From Leisingera sp. ANG59 (GTDB lineage: Bacteria > Pseudomonadota > Alphaproteobacteria > Rhodobacterales > Rhodobacteraceae), in assembly GCF_013317235.1 (NCBI RefSeq), contig NZ_WLCM01000032.1:1-50830 (forward strand): a stretch of DNA of 50,830 nt, written 5' to 3'. Shown here one piece after another: positions 37,189-45,001 of the stretch; positions within the stretch are counted from its first letter, which is position 1, and each line of letters starts with the position of its first letter. Below the pieces are notes generated by a model. It was not told the origin of the DNA. It did no database searches and saw only the letters and a list, made by a program, of their open reading frames with translations. A program made the translations under genes and the position numbers.

Positions 37189-37782
37189 CTAGCGCTTACC
37201 CTGCGCCCAAAGGAGGGCGTCCTCCAGCCGGTCGTCGCCCCAGAAGATCTCTCCTGCGACGGCAAAGCTGGGGGCGCCGAAGATGCCCAGCGCCATCGCC
37301 TCTTCCGTGGCATCCGCGAGCATCTTCACGGTCTTGTCCGACACCGCCTCCGCCAGCACCCGGGCCGGGTCCTGGCCCGCGGCCTGCAGGCTGGCGGAGA
37401 GGTTCGGGTCTTCGCCCGCGGGCTGGCCGGCCTCGAACCAGCAGCGGTAGGCGGCCTGGGTATAGGCCTCGCCCCAGCCTTCCGCCGCGCCCAGCGCCGC
37501 CACCTGATTGGCCAGCACCAGTTCCGGCAGCGGATAAGGCGCGGGCAGCCGCACATGGAAGCCGTAGCGCTGCGCCCGGCGTTCGATGTCGCGCCACATG
37601 TAGGCGGTCTTTTCCGGCTTGTCCTTAAACGGGATGTTGTTCTGCACCGTCATCACGTGGCGCACGTTGAAGGGGCGCCAGCGGACCGGAATACCAGCCT
37701 GTGCCGCCGCATCGCCGATCCGCATCACGGTGAGGTAGCTGTAGGTGCTGCCGATCGAATACCAGAAATCCAGTCCGGGCAT
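37189..37782 (-). CDS. 2-hydroxychromene-2-carboxylate isomerase / DsbA-fold oxidoreductase family
   Basis: 197-aa kappa-class GST-like protein of the HCCA isomerase family. It starts MPGLDFWYSIGSTYSYL, in which serine replaces the CxxC of DsbA, as in the isomerases. IFGAPSFAV near residue 168 is the cis-proline loop. The best-known role is naphthalene side-ring degradation, but no such genes are around, and homologues are common in bacteria without this pathway. It converges on the aldolase gene with 19 bp between stops. Confidence 0.85.
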   Translation of the reverse strand: MPGLDFWYSIGSTYSYLTVMRIGDAAAQAGIPVRWRPFNVRHVMTVQNNIPFKDKPEKTAYMWRDIERRAQRYGFHVRLPAPYPLPELVLANQVAALGAAEGWGEAYTQAAYRCWFEAGQPAGEDPNLSASLQAAGQDPARVLAEAVSDKTVKMLADATEEAMALGIFGAPSFAVAGEIFWGDDRLEDALLWAQGKR

Positions 37783-37981
37783 GGGAGCCTCCTGTCATTC
37801 ATGACCTGTAGCAGAGTTTAGCGGTTGAGGCGGATATTCCAAAGGCTGTCTGCCGTCCCTGGAGGGCAGCCCCCTGCTGCTGCGGCCGGTTTTATGATAG
37901 GATTGCTGCATCAGCGGGTGGCAAGACCCGCGTCCTGGGGCCCTGTGCGAGCAGCATTTGCCAGCGAGGGAGGGGACATTC

Positions 37982-39265
37982 ATGACACGATCCGACATTG
38001 ACGGCGCGGCGCTGGAGTATGCCGCGGGCGGCGGGCTGCTGAGCCGCCGGATGCTGCTGGCCTCAGCCGCTGCGGGGACGGCCGCCGGACTGCTGCAGCC
38101 GCGCGCGGCGCGGGCAGAGGCGGAAATCCCGGAATGGACCAAAGCCGCAGGCGCGCGGGCACGCGGCTATGGCACGCCTGCAGCGGCAGAATCTGCGGTG
38201 CAGCGTGCCATCATCGAGCCCTGGCAGGATGTGGCGCCGGCCTTCAGCCTGTCGGGCACACCGCACCAGCGCCTGCGCGGCACCATCACCCCGAACGGGC
38301 TGCATTACGAGGTGCACCACGGCGGCCGGCCCGACATTGACCCGGCCCGCCACCGGCTGATGATCCACGGGCTGGTGGAGCGCCCGCTGCAGTTCGGTCT
38401 GGAGGCGCTGGAGCGTTATCCGATGGTCACCGCCACCCATTTCCTGGAATGCGCCGGCAACAGCCTGTTCAACGCGGTGATGCCGGAGCCGATGCAGGCG
38501 GGCTGCGACATGCTGCATGGGCTGGTGTCGAACACCGAGTGGAGCGGCATCCCTATGCGCGTGCTGATGGAGGAAGCCGGGGTGCAGCCCGAGGGCAAAT
38601 GGGTGGTGGCCGCGGGGGCCGACGGGCCGAGCCTGGCGCGCTCGATCCCGATGGAGAAGATCATGCAGGACGGCATGCTGGCGCTGTACCAGAACGGCGA
38701 GCGGATCCGGCCCGAGCAAGGCTATCCGATGCGGCTGCTGCTGCCCGGGTTCGAGGGCAACATGAACATCAAGTGGCTGACCAGCCTGTGGGTGACGGAG
38801 GCGCCGGTGCATACCAAGGATGAATCGGGGGAATACACCGAGATCCTGGCCGACGGCTCCTCGGTCCAGTTCACCTTTGCGATGGGGGTGAAATCGTTCA
38901 TCACCCATCCCTCCGCCACCATGACGATGAGCGGGCCGGGGTTTTACGAGATTTCCGGGCTGGCCTGGTCCGGGGCGGGCAAGGTGGCCAAGGTCGAGGT
39001 GTCGGCGGATGGCGGTCAGAGCTGGGCCGAGGCGGCGCTGGCCGAGCCGGTGCTGCCGCAGGCGCTGACCCGCTTCAGCCTGCCCTGGCACTGGGACGGA
39101 TCGCCCTTGGTGCTGATGAGCCGCGCAACGGACGAGACCGGAGCGGTGCAGCCTGCGCGCGCCGACTGGAAGGCGCGCTATCACGCCTCGAACTTCCTGC
39201 ATTACAACGCCATCCAGCCCTGGCAGGTCACGGCAGAAGGAGCGGTTCAGAATGTCTATCTTTAA
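37982..39265 (+). CDS. soxC: SoxC-like sulfite dehydrogenase, molybdopterin subunit
   Basis: 427-aa periplasmic molybdoenzyme of the sulfite oxidase/SoxC family, which oxidises sulfite (or Sox-bound sulfane) and passes electrons to cytochrome c. The start at 37982 (MTRSDIDGAALEYAA) has GGGAGGGGAC upstream. A twin-arginine signal is seen at residues 21-26 (SRRMLL) followed by a hydrophobic stretch. The molybdenum-ligand cysteine is C157 in HFLECAGNS, and the C-terminal dimer domain contains VEVSADGGQSWAEA. Overlaps the cytochrome gene by 14 bp. No other sox genes are present. Confidence 0.9.
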   Translation: MTRSDIDGAALEYAAGGGLLSRRMLLASAAAGTAAGLLQPRAARAEAEIPEWTKAAGARARGYGTPAAAESAVQRAIIEPWQDVAPAFSLSGTPHQRLRGTITPNGLHYEVHHGGRPDIDPARHRLMIHGLVERPLQFGLEALERYPMVTATHFLECAGNSLFNAVMPEPMQAGCDMLHGLVSNTEWSGIPMRVLMEEAGVQPEGKWVVAAGADGPSLARSIPMEKIMQDGMLALYQNGERIRPEQGYPMRLLLPGFEGNMNIKWLTSLWVTEAPVHTKDESGEYTEILADGSSVQFTFAMGVKSFITHPSATMTMSGPGFYEISGLAWSGAGKVAKVEVSADGGQSWAEAALAEPVLPQALTRFSLPWHWDGSPLVLMSRATDETGAVQPARADWKARYHASNFLHYNAIQPWQVTAEGAVQNVYL

Positions 39266-39770
39266 GCTCACCGCCGCCGCCCTGCTGCTGACCGCCGCTG
39301 CCGCCCGCGCCGAAGGGCCGGGGCTGGGGCAGCCGCTGGAGGCCGCGGATATTCCGTTTTACGCCACCTATGTAAAACCCGACGGCGCCGGCCTGCCCGG
39401 GGGCAGCGGCACCGCGGCACAAGGGGCGGAGATCTATGCCGCGAAATGCGCCAGCTGCCACGGCAAGACCGGCAGCGAAGGCCCGGTGATGCCGCCGGTT
39501 GGCCCCAATGATGTCTGGGCCAAGCCCGCGGGCAGCTACTGGCCCTATGCCACCACGCTGTTTGACTACATCCGCCGGGCGATGCCGCTGGAGGCGCCGA
39601 AGTCGCTGAGCGATGACGAGGCTTACGCGCTGGCGGCCTATATCCTGGAGCGCAACGGGGTGATTGATGCACAGACCGCGATGACGGCGGAGACCTTGCC
39701 CGCGGTGAAGATGCCGAACCACGGCAATTTCCTGGACGTCTGGGCCAAGCAGGGCGCGAAACCCTGGTGA
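39252..39770 (+). CDS. Monoheme c-type cytochrome paired with the SoxC-like protein
   Basis: 172-aa periplasmic cytochrome c with a signal peptide (1-20, ending ARA). The haem site is C66-A-S-C69-H70 and the distal methionine is probably M110 in RRAMPLEAP. Both resemble the first haem domain of SoxD. Classical SoxD is a diheme protein of about 380 residues; here the second haem domain is absent. The gene overlaps the soxC-like gene by 14 bp, so the two make a sulfite dehydrogenase/cytochrome pair. Confidence 0.9.
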   Translation: MSIFKLTAAALLLTAAAARAEGPGLGQPLEAADIPFYATYVKPDGAGLPGGSGTAAQGAEIYAAKCASCHGKTGSEGPVMPPVGPNDVWAKPAGSYWPYATTLFDYIRRAMPLEAPKSLSDDEAYALAAYILERNGVIDAQTAMTAETLPAVKMPNHGNFLDVWAKQGAKPW

Positions 39771-39783
39771 GGACGGGCCGGCC

Positions 39784-40542
39784 TTAGAATTTGCCGTTGT
39801 CGTTCTTCCACTCGCTGCGCGGGGGGATGGCCTCAATGGTGTCCCAGTGCTCGGCGATCCTGCCGTCCTCGATGCGGTAGAGATCGTAGAAACTGGTGTG
39901 GGTGCCGCCCCGCTGCCCCTCGCAGGCGCAGAGGACAAAATTGCCCTCTGCCAGCACCCGGTGGAGGTGCTGGTATTGGATCGCGGGCGTGCCGTTCTGC
40001 GTGGCAGTGAGGGCTTCGCGCAGGGCGGGCAAGCCGTCGGCCAGGTCCGGGTTGTGCTGGATGAGGTCCGCGCTGATGTATTCCGGCAGCTGGTCCAGCT
40101 GCCGCTGGATCAATACATTCTCAGTATAGCTGCGCGCGAGGGCTCGGTTGTCTTCGGTCCTATCCAAGTCCGTGATATCGGTGAAGCCGTCCTGCATCCC
40201 CCGCCCTGACGGGTTGGGGCCGCGCAAGGGCTGGATGTTGTCCCAGTGCTCCACCGCCTGCCCGTCCTCGAAGCGGAACACTTCGAAAGCCGCGCGCAGG
40301 GAGGAGAAATCGTATTCGATATGGGCAAAAGCGAAATCGCCATCCTCGAACACCCGTTTGAAGGTGACCCGGGGGGAGGTCTTGGCGAGGCGGGCAAACA
40401 GCACCGCCAGCCCTTCGCTGCCCTCGTGGGTCTGCGGGTTGTGCTGGATGTACTTGTCCTCGTTGACGACGGCGGCGGAGGCCGGGTCGCCGGTTTCCAG
40501 CCCTTTGAGGAGGGTTTTCAGCAGGTCCTTTTTCGATGCCAT
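39784..40542 (-). CDS. Tandem SnoaL-like / NTF2-like protein
   Basis: 252-aa protein with two NTF2-fold units: residues 1-115 and 125-252. Each has the DKYIQHNPQTHEG / ADLIQHNPDLADG motif near its start and an FRFEDGQAVEHWDNIQPL / YRIEDGRIAEHWDTIEAIP motif near its end. The start at 42 bases into line 40501 (40542, MASKKDLL) has GGAGGAG upstream. SnoaL-like enzymes cyclise or hydrolyse small molecules; the tandem form is of unknown function. It converges on the cytochrome gene. Confidence 0.85.
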   Translation of the reverse strand: MASKKDLLKTLLKGLETGDPASAAVVNEDKYIQHNPQTHEGSEGLAVLFARLAKTSPRVTFKRVFEDGDFAFAHIEYDFSSLRAAFEVFRFEDGQAVEHWDNIQPLRGPNPSGRGMQDGFTDITDLDRTEDNRALARSYTENVLIQRQLDQLPEYISADLIQHNPDLADGLPALREALTATQNGTPAIQYQHLHRVLAEGNFVLCACEGQRGGTHTSFYDLYRIEDGRIAEHWDTIEAIPPRSEWKNDNGKF

Positions 40543-40611
40543 CTGTGCCGTCTCCTCCATGCGGGCCGGTATTCCCCTATCCTGCCCTGCCCGGGACGGC
40601 AGCGCAAAGGG

Positions 40612-41409
40612 TCAGAGCCGCGGCCAGAAACGGCGCAGCAGCGCGGCGGTTTCCACCGGGTGGGTTATTGGCAGCATGTGGCCCGCGCCCGGAACCGCGG
40701 TGTGCGCGGCAGCGGCCAGGCGGCGGCAGAGGCTGCGGGCGATGGCGGGGATGACGGGCGGGCTGTCCGCGCCGGTCAGGATCTGAACCGGCATGGTGAC
40801 CGGATCCAGCGCGCCCGGGGCCAGGGTGCCGTTGGCGTCCTCATGCAGAACCGCGCGGCTGGCCATCACCACCGGCATCGCGCGCACCATCGCGGCGCGG
40901 GCGGGGACCGGCAGGTCCGGCCATTTGGGCTCTCCTGTGCCCCACATGCGGTTGAACAGCCGGGTGGTCCGCTCGCAGTCGCCCGCTTCCCATGCGGCCT
41001 CAGCCGGCTGGCTGGCGTCCTCAAGTGCGGCAAAGGCAGCGGGGTCCTCGTCCTGCGCGGCGGCGAACAGCACCGGCTCGATCAGGATGAGGCTGCGCAC
41101 CAGGTCCGGGCGGGCCATCGCCATCCGCAGCGCCACCGTGGCGCCGAAGGAGTGGCCGACGAGGTCCACCGGGTCCGTCAGCAGCGAAAGCCCCGCCTGC
41201 TTGTTCAACAGCTGGTAATTGCCCTGCCCGTCCCAGTCCGGGCTGCGGCCATGGCTGAGCATGTCGAAGGCGGTGAGGGTGATCTCCTCTGCCATCTGCT
41301 CTGCCACCCCGCGCCAGGCGCCGGAATGGGCCAGCGAGCAATGCACTGCCAGCACCGGGCGCGGGCCATGGCCGAAGCAGCGGGTGAACACCTGCGGCGC
41401 GCTGCTCAT
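40612..41409 (-). CDS. Alpha/beta hydrolase
   Basis: 265-aa soluble hydrolase starting at 41409 (MSSAPQVFTRCFGHGPRP). VHCSLAHSGAW forms the oxyanion region, VGHSFGA has the nucleophile S87, ILTGADSP carries the acid and PGAGHMLPITHP the histidine. No signal peptide. It lies 69 bp upstream of the SnoaL-like gene on the same strand and may be in one operon with it. Substrate unknown. Confidence 0.85.
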   Translation of the reverse strand: MSSAPQVFTRCFGHGPRPVLAVHCSLAHSGAWRGVAEQMAEEITLTAFDMLSHGRSPDWDGQGNYQLLNKQAGLSLLTDPVDLVGHSFGATVALRMAMARPDLVRSLILIEPVLFAAAQDEDPAAFAALEDASQPAEAAWEAGDCERTTRLFNRMWGTGEPKWPDLPVPARAAMVRAMPVVMASRAVLHEDANGTLAPGALDPVTMPVQILTGADSPPVIPAIARSLCRRLAAAAHTAVPGAGHMLPITHPVETAALLRRFWPRL

Positions 41410-41578
41410 GCCCGCCCCGCAGGCAGGAAAGAATAGCAAGGGGTTGAGAGGGGGTGCCGGGATGCCACCAAAAGCTGTTTCTCCTGCTTAGAACTATGCG
41501 CGAGGGTAAGTGCATGATAAGCGGGGTTCAATATCACGAATCTGACACATTGCCATTGCTGCCTGGGGATAACAGCCA

Positions 41579-42601
41579 ATGCCGACCTTGAACGAACCCA
41601 AGCTGATTGCTGGGAACGCCAACCTTCCTCTTGCCCAAGCCATCACCCGCCGCATGAGCATGCACCGCGGTGTCGACCAGGGGCTGGTGGATGCCCGCGT
41701 CGAGCGGTTCAATGACGGCGAGATCTTCGTCGAAGTCTATGAGAACGTCCGCGGCGAGGACATGTTCATCATCCAGCCGACCTCGAACCCGGCTAATGAC
41801 AACTTGATGGAACTGCTGATCATCGCCGACGCCCTGCGCCGTTCCTCGGCCCAGCGCATTACCGCGGTGATCCCCTATTTCGGCTATGCCCGCCAGGACC
41901 GCCGCACCAAGGCGCGCACGCCGATTTCGGCCAAGCTGGTCGCCAACATGCTGACCGGCGCCGGCATCGAGCGGGTGCTGACCATGGACCTGCACGCGGC
42001 CCAGATCCAGGGCTTCTTCGACATTCCGGTGGACAACCTCTATGCCAGCCCGATCTTTGCGCTGGACGTGAAGGACCAGTTCAAGGACCGGATGGGCGAA
42101 CTGATGGTGGTCTCTCCGGACGTTGGCGGCGTGGCCCGTGCCCGCGAGCTGGCCAAGCGCATCAACGCGCCGCTGTCGATCGTCGACAAGCGCCGCGAGA
42201 AGCCGGGTGAAGTGGCGGAAATGACCGTGATCGGCGATGTGAAGGACAAGATCTGCCTGATCGTCGACGACATGTGCGACACCGCCGGCACCCTGTGCAA
42301 GGCGGCCCAGGTGCTCTTGGACAACGGCGCCAAGGAAGTGCACGCCTATATCACCCACGGCGTGATGAGCGGCCCGGCGGTGGAGCGCGTGACCAACTCG
42401 GTGATGAAATCGCTGGTGCTGACCGACTCGATCCAGCCGACCGAGGCGGTGAAGAACGCGCCCAACATCCGCATCGTGCCCACCGCGCCGCTGTTCACCC
42501 AGGCGATCCTGAACATCTGGCACGGCACCTCGGTGTCGTCACTGTTCGAGGACAAGACGCTGGTGCCGATCTACGAGAGCCTGTACTCCAACGGCGGCTG
42601 A
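41579..42601 (+). CDS. prsA: Ribose-phosphate pyrophosphokinase (PRPP synthase)
   Basis: 340-aa class I PRPP synthase, which joins ribose 5-phosphate and ATP to supply purine, pyrimidine, histidine and NAD synthesis. The characteristic segments are [38 protein letters not shown] and the PRPP loop [11 protein letters not shown]. The GTG/ATG choice is clear because the start [13 protein letters not shown] is standard for the family with its longer N-terminus. Followed 25 bp later by a strong terminator. Confidence 0.98.
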   Translation: MPTLNEPKLIAGNANLPLAQAITRRMSMHRGVDQGLVDARVERFNDGEIFVEVYENVRGEDMFIIQPTSNPANDNLMELLIIADALRRSSAQRITAVIPYFGYARQDRRTKARTPISAKLVANMLTGAGIERVLTMDLHAAQIQGFFDIPVDNLYASPIFALDVKDQFKDRMGELMVVSPDVGGVARARELAKRINAPLSIVDKRREKPGEVAEMTVIGDVKDKICLIVDDMCDTAGTLCKAAQVLLDNGAKEVHAYITHGVMSGPAVERVTNSVMKSLVLTDSIQPTEAVKNAPNIRIVPTAPLFTQAILNIWHGTSVSSLFEDKTLVPIYESLYSNGG

Positions 42602-42625
42602 AGCGGCTGTTAGATGGAAATGATC

Positions 42626-42654
42626 AAAGCCCCGCCTGTGTGCGGGGCTTTTTC
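42626..42654 (+). terminator. Intrinsic terminator of prsA
   Basis: AAAGCCCCGC (42626-42635) and GCGGGGCTTT (42642-42651) with a 6-base loop, then TTCC. The A and T arms also serve the minus-strand MFS gene. Confidence 0.9.
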
Positions 42655-42657
42655 CTT

Positions 42658-43851
42658 TCAGGCGCTGGCGCGGCGGCGGGCCGGCAAGAGCGCAGCGGCA
42701 AGGGCCGCCAATGCCATCAGCGCGACAGCTGCCGCAGCCATTCCGAAGGCCCCGCCATAGCCCCAGCGCTCAATGGCCGGGGTGGTGAAGAAAGGCGACA
42801 GGAACTGGCCGCAGAACACCGAGGCGGTGAGGATGGCGCCGGCGGTGCCGCGGCGCGCGGACGGGGTCAGCGCCAGGGCTATGGCGACAAACCCAGGGGA
42901 GACCGTGGCATAGCCGGTGCCGACAGCCATGGCCCCCGCCAGCGACAGGGCGGCGCTGCCCTGCTGTGCCAGCACTGTGAACCCCAGCGCCAAGGCTCCA
43001 TAGCCGAGGGCAAAGATAGCGGCGTGCGGCAGCCTGGATTTGAGCCGCCCGTAGCACAGCGCGGCAAAGCCGCCGCAGAGCGACAGCAGCCCCAGCCCGG
43101 CACCCGTCATCAGCGCGCTGTTGAGGCCCTGGGCGGCAAAGAAGAAAGGCAGCTGGGTCGGCATCATGAAGAAGAGGCCATTGGTCAGCATCTGCAAGGC
43201 CGAGACGGCAATGACCAGCGGCAGCCACGCCGGGTGGCCCCGTGCTTCTGCCTGCCCTGCCCCGCTGCCGCTGCGCCGGGGTTCGGGGGCGTGGCGCCAG
43301 ACGGTGTAAAGGCACAGGACGGCCAGACCGTAGATCAGGAACGGCAGCCGCGGCGACAGGGTGGCGGCCAGCCCGGCGGTGCCGATGAACAGCAGCCCGC
43401 CGAAGTTGCGCGCCGAAATCTGCAGCCCGGTCAGCGCCAGGCGCCGGGCGCCGGCGAAATAGTCGCCGATCAGCGCGGTCTGCGCGGTCATGATCAGGCC
43501 GACTGCGATGCCGAGGCCAAAGCGGCTGGCAAGCATCAGCTGCAGGCCGGGCAGGTAAAACCCCGCGGTGCCGCACAGCAGGAACAGCCAGAGGCCCGCC
43601 AGCAGCACCCGCCGCCGCCCGCTGCGGTCGGTCAGCCAGCCCGCCAGCGGCGCGGTCAGCATCACCCCGAGCGAGGGTGCGGTGACCAGGAGGCGCACCA
43701 GGAAGCCCGCGTCCGGCACATCTGCAAATTCCTGCTCCAGCCCGGCCAGCGCCGGGCTGATGGTGGCATTGGCCATCACCGTGAGGCTGGCCGCCATCAA
43801 CAGCGCCAGCGCCTGCGGCTGCCGCCAGAGGCTCCTATTGTCAGTCGTCAT
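42658..43851 (-). CDS. MFS transporter (drug efflux-type)
   Basis: 397-aa major-facilitator protein with twelve predicted helices. The start at 43851 (MTTDNRSLWRQPQA) has AAGGAAAA upstream. Motif A is seen in APLAGWLTDRSGRRRVLLAG after TM2, as in proton-coupled exporters. Substrate unknown. Divergent from a MerR regulator, and the promoter holds a SoxR-like dyad, so export is probably induced by the regulator's signal. Confidence 0.92.
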   Translation of the reverse strand: MTTDNRSLWRQPQALALLMAASLTVMANATISPALAGLEQEFADVPDAGFLVRLLVTAPSLGVMLTAPLAGWLTDRSGRRRVLLAGLWLFLLCGTAGFYLPGLQLMLASRFGLGIAVGLIMTAQTALIGDYFAGARRLALTGLQISARNFGGLLFIGTAGLAATLSPRLPFLIYGLAVLCLYTVWRHAPEPRRSGSGAGQAEARGHPAWLPLVIAVSALQMLTNGLFFMMPTQLPFFFAAQGLNSALMTGAGLGLLSLCGGFAALCYGRLKSRLPHAAIFALGYGALALGFTVLAQQGSAALSLAGAMAVGTGYATVSPGFVAIALALTPSARRGTAGAILTASVFCGQFLSPFFTTPAIERWGYGGAFGMAAAAVALMALAALAAALLPARRRASA

Positions 43852-43887
43852 CGGGAATTTTCCTTGTTCTATCCGTTCAAGGCTGGC

Positions 43888-43918
43888 AGCCTGCCAATTC
43901 AAGCGAGCTTGAGGTCAA
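43888..43918 (-). promoter_or_regulatory. MerR-type promoter with SoxR-like dyad for the MFS gene
   Basis: On the minus strand TTGACC (43913-43918) is separated by 19 bp from CAGGCT (43888-43893). The spacer holds the perfect dyad TCAAGC-GA-GCTTGA (43899-43912), near the SoxR-box core CCTCAAG...CTTGAGG. The 19-bp spacing is a MerR-family hallmark, but the -10 is poor. Confidence 0.55.
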
Positions 43919-43920
43919 GG

Positions 43921-44322
43921 ATGAAACTTCTGGATATCGGCGAAATTGCGGAACGTTCCGGCGTGGCGCCTTCGGCGCTGCGGTACTATGAGGAGATCGG
44001 GCTGATCACCTCAGCCGGGCGCAAGGGGCTGCGGCGGCAGTTCGGGCCGGAAACCCTGCTGCAGCTGTCGCTGATCACGTTGGGCAAGGCGGCGGGGTTT
44101 TCGCTGCAGGAGATTGCCGGCATGTTCGGCAAGGACGGCCAGCCCGATCTGCCGCGGGACCAGTTGCACGCCCGCGCCGACGCTCTGGAGGCGCAGATCC
44201 GCGAGCTGACTGTTCTGAAGGACGCGCTGCGCCATGTGGCGGACTGCCCGGCGCCCAGCCACCTGGAGTGCCCGAAGTTTCAAAAGCTGCTGCGGGCCGG
44301 GTCCATCACTGCGGAGGTTTAA
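43921..44322 (+). CDS. MerR-family transcriptional regulator
   Basis: 133-aa regulator with a typical N-terminal winged helix (LLDIGEIAERSGVAPSALRYYEEIGL) and coiled-coil dimer helix (ARADALEAQIRELTVLKDALRH). The C-terminal effector segment contains two cysteines, DCPAPSHLECPKF, but not the four-cysteine SoxR [2Fe-2S] site; so despite the SoxR-like operator it should not be called SoxR. It probably activates the divergent MFS exporter. The 3' end overlaps the lectin gene's stop by four bases. Confidence 0.9.
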   Translation: MKLLDIGEIAERSGVAPSALRYYEEIGLITSAGRKGLRRQFGPETLLQLSLITLGKAAGFSLQEIAGMFGKDGQPDLPRDQLHARADALEAQIRELTVLKDALRHVADCPAPSHLECPKFQKLLRAGSITAEV

Positions 44323-44669
44323 TCGACGTCCCAGTCGTCGGCATGGGGCAGCTCGCCGATCGCCAGCCAGGACGCACGCAGGCGGGCGGCGCGGCTGTCG
44401 GCCCAGGTGCGGAAGACGATGTCGAAGCCCTGGCAGGTGATGTTTTCCGCCACCAGCTCTGCCCGGACCGGGGCAGAGGTGTCCATATCCCAAAGCGACA
44501 CCGACACATGCACCGCCGGCGGGCTGGCATAGGCCTCGCCGAAAGTGACCGGCTTGCGCCGCACCCGCGGGCCGGAGCCGGTCCACATCTCGCCGCCCTC
44601 CTCGAAATCCGAGAAGACGGTAACATCGCCCTGTTCGACGCCGGTGCGGGGATTGCGCAGTCTTTTCAT
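44319..44669 (-). CDS. H-type lectin domain protein
   Basis: 116-aa protein, start ATG 44669 (MKRLRNPRTGVEQGDV). Residues 42-110 match the H-type lectin domain: the motif HVSVSLWDMDTSAPVRAEL, then AENITCQGFDIVFRTW, then ARLRASWLAIGE. H-type lectins (first known from snail agglutinin) bind N-acetylgalactosamine. No signal peptide is evident, so location is uncertain. It converges on the MerR gene with a 4-bp overlap and has no operon partner. Confidence 0.78.
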   Translation of the reverse strand: MKRLRNPRTGVEQGDVTVFSDFEEGGEMWTGSGPRVRRKPVTFGEAYASPPAVHVSVSLWDMDTSAPVRAELVAENITCQGFDIVFRTWADSRAARLRASWLAIGELPHADDWDVD

Positions 44670-45001
44670 TCCGGTTCCCAAGCAGTTAGCCGCCAATCAG
44701 ATTAAGCCATACAGCAGGGAATTCCAGAAACCAGTCCTTTCGGCCGCGGATCTGTTGCCATTCAGCATAAGAGCCGGGCGGCTCTACCCTGCCCTGGCTT
44801 GCCGCACCCGGCCCCTGCGGATCCTCCCCAGGCGAGAGGCGTCCCCTAAGCGGTTAAAAGTTCCCGATTGGGGAATTCCGGCGCTTTTGTCGCATTAAAC
44901 GAACATTCCGGCGCGCTGGCATCGAGTCCGGGACTCGGTTTTCTGGTGTCTGGCTGCATCCGCGTCGCACAGGCGTTCTGACCCAAGGGAGGAGAAACCC
45001 C

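Noticed and set aside
43921..44322. MerR regulator as true SoxR
   Set aside because: The four-cysteine [2Fe-2S] motif of SoxR is absent, only two cysteines are present.
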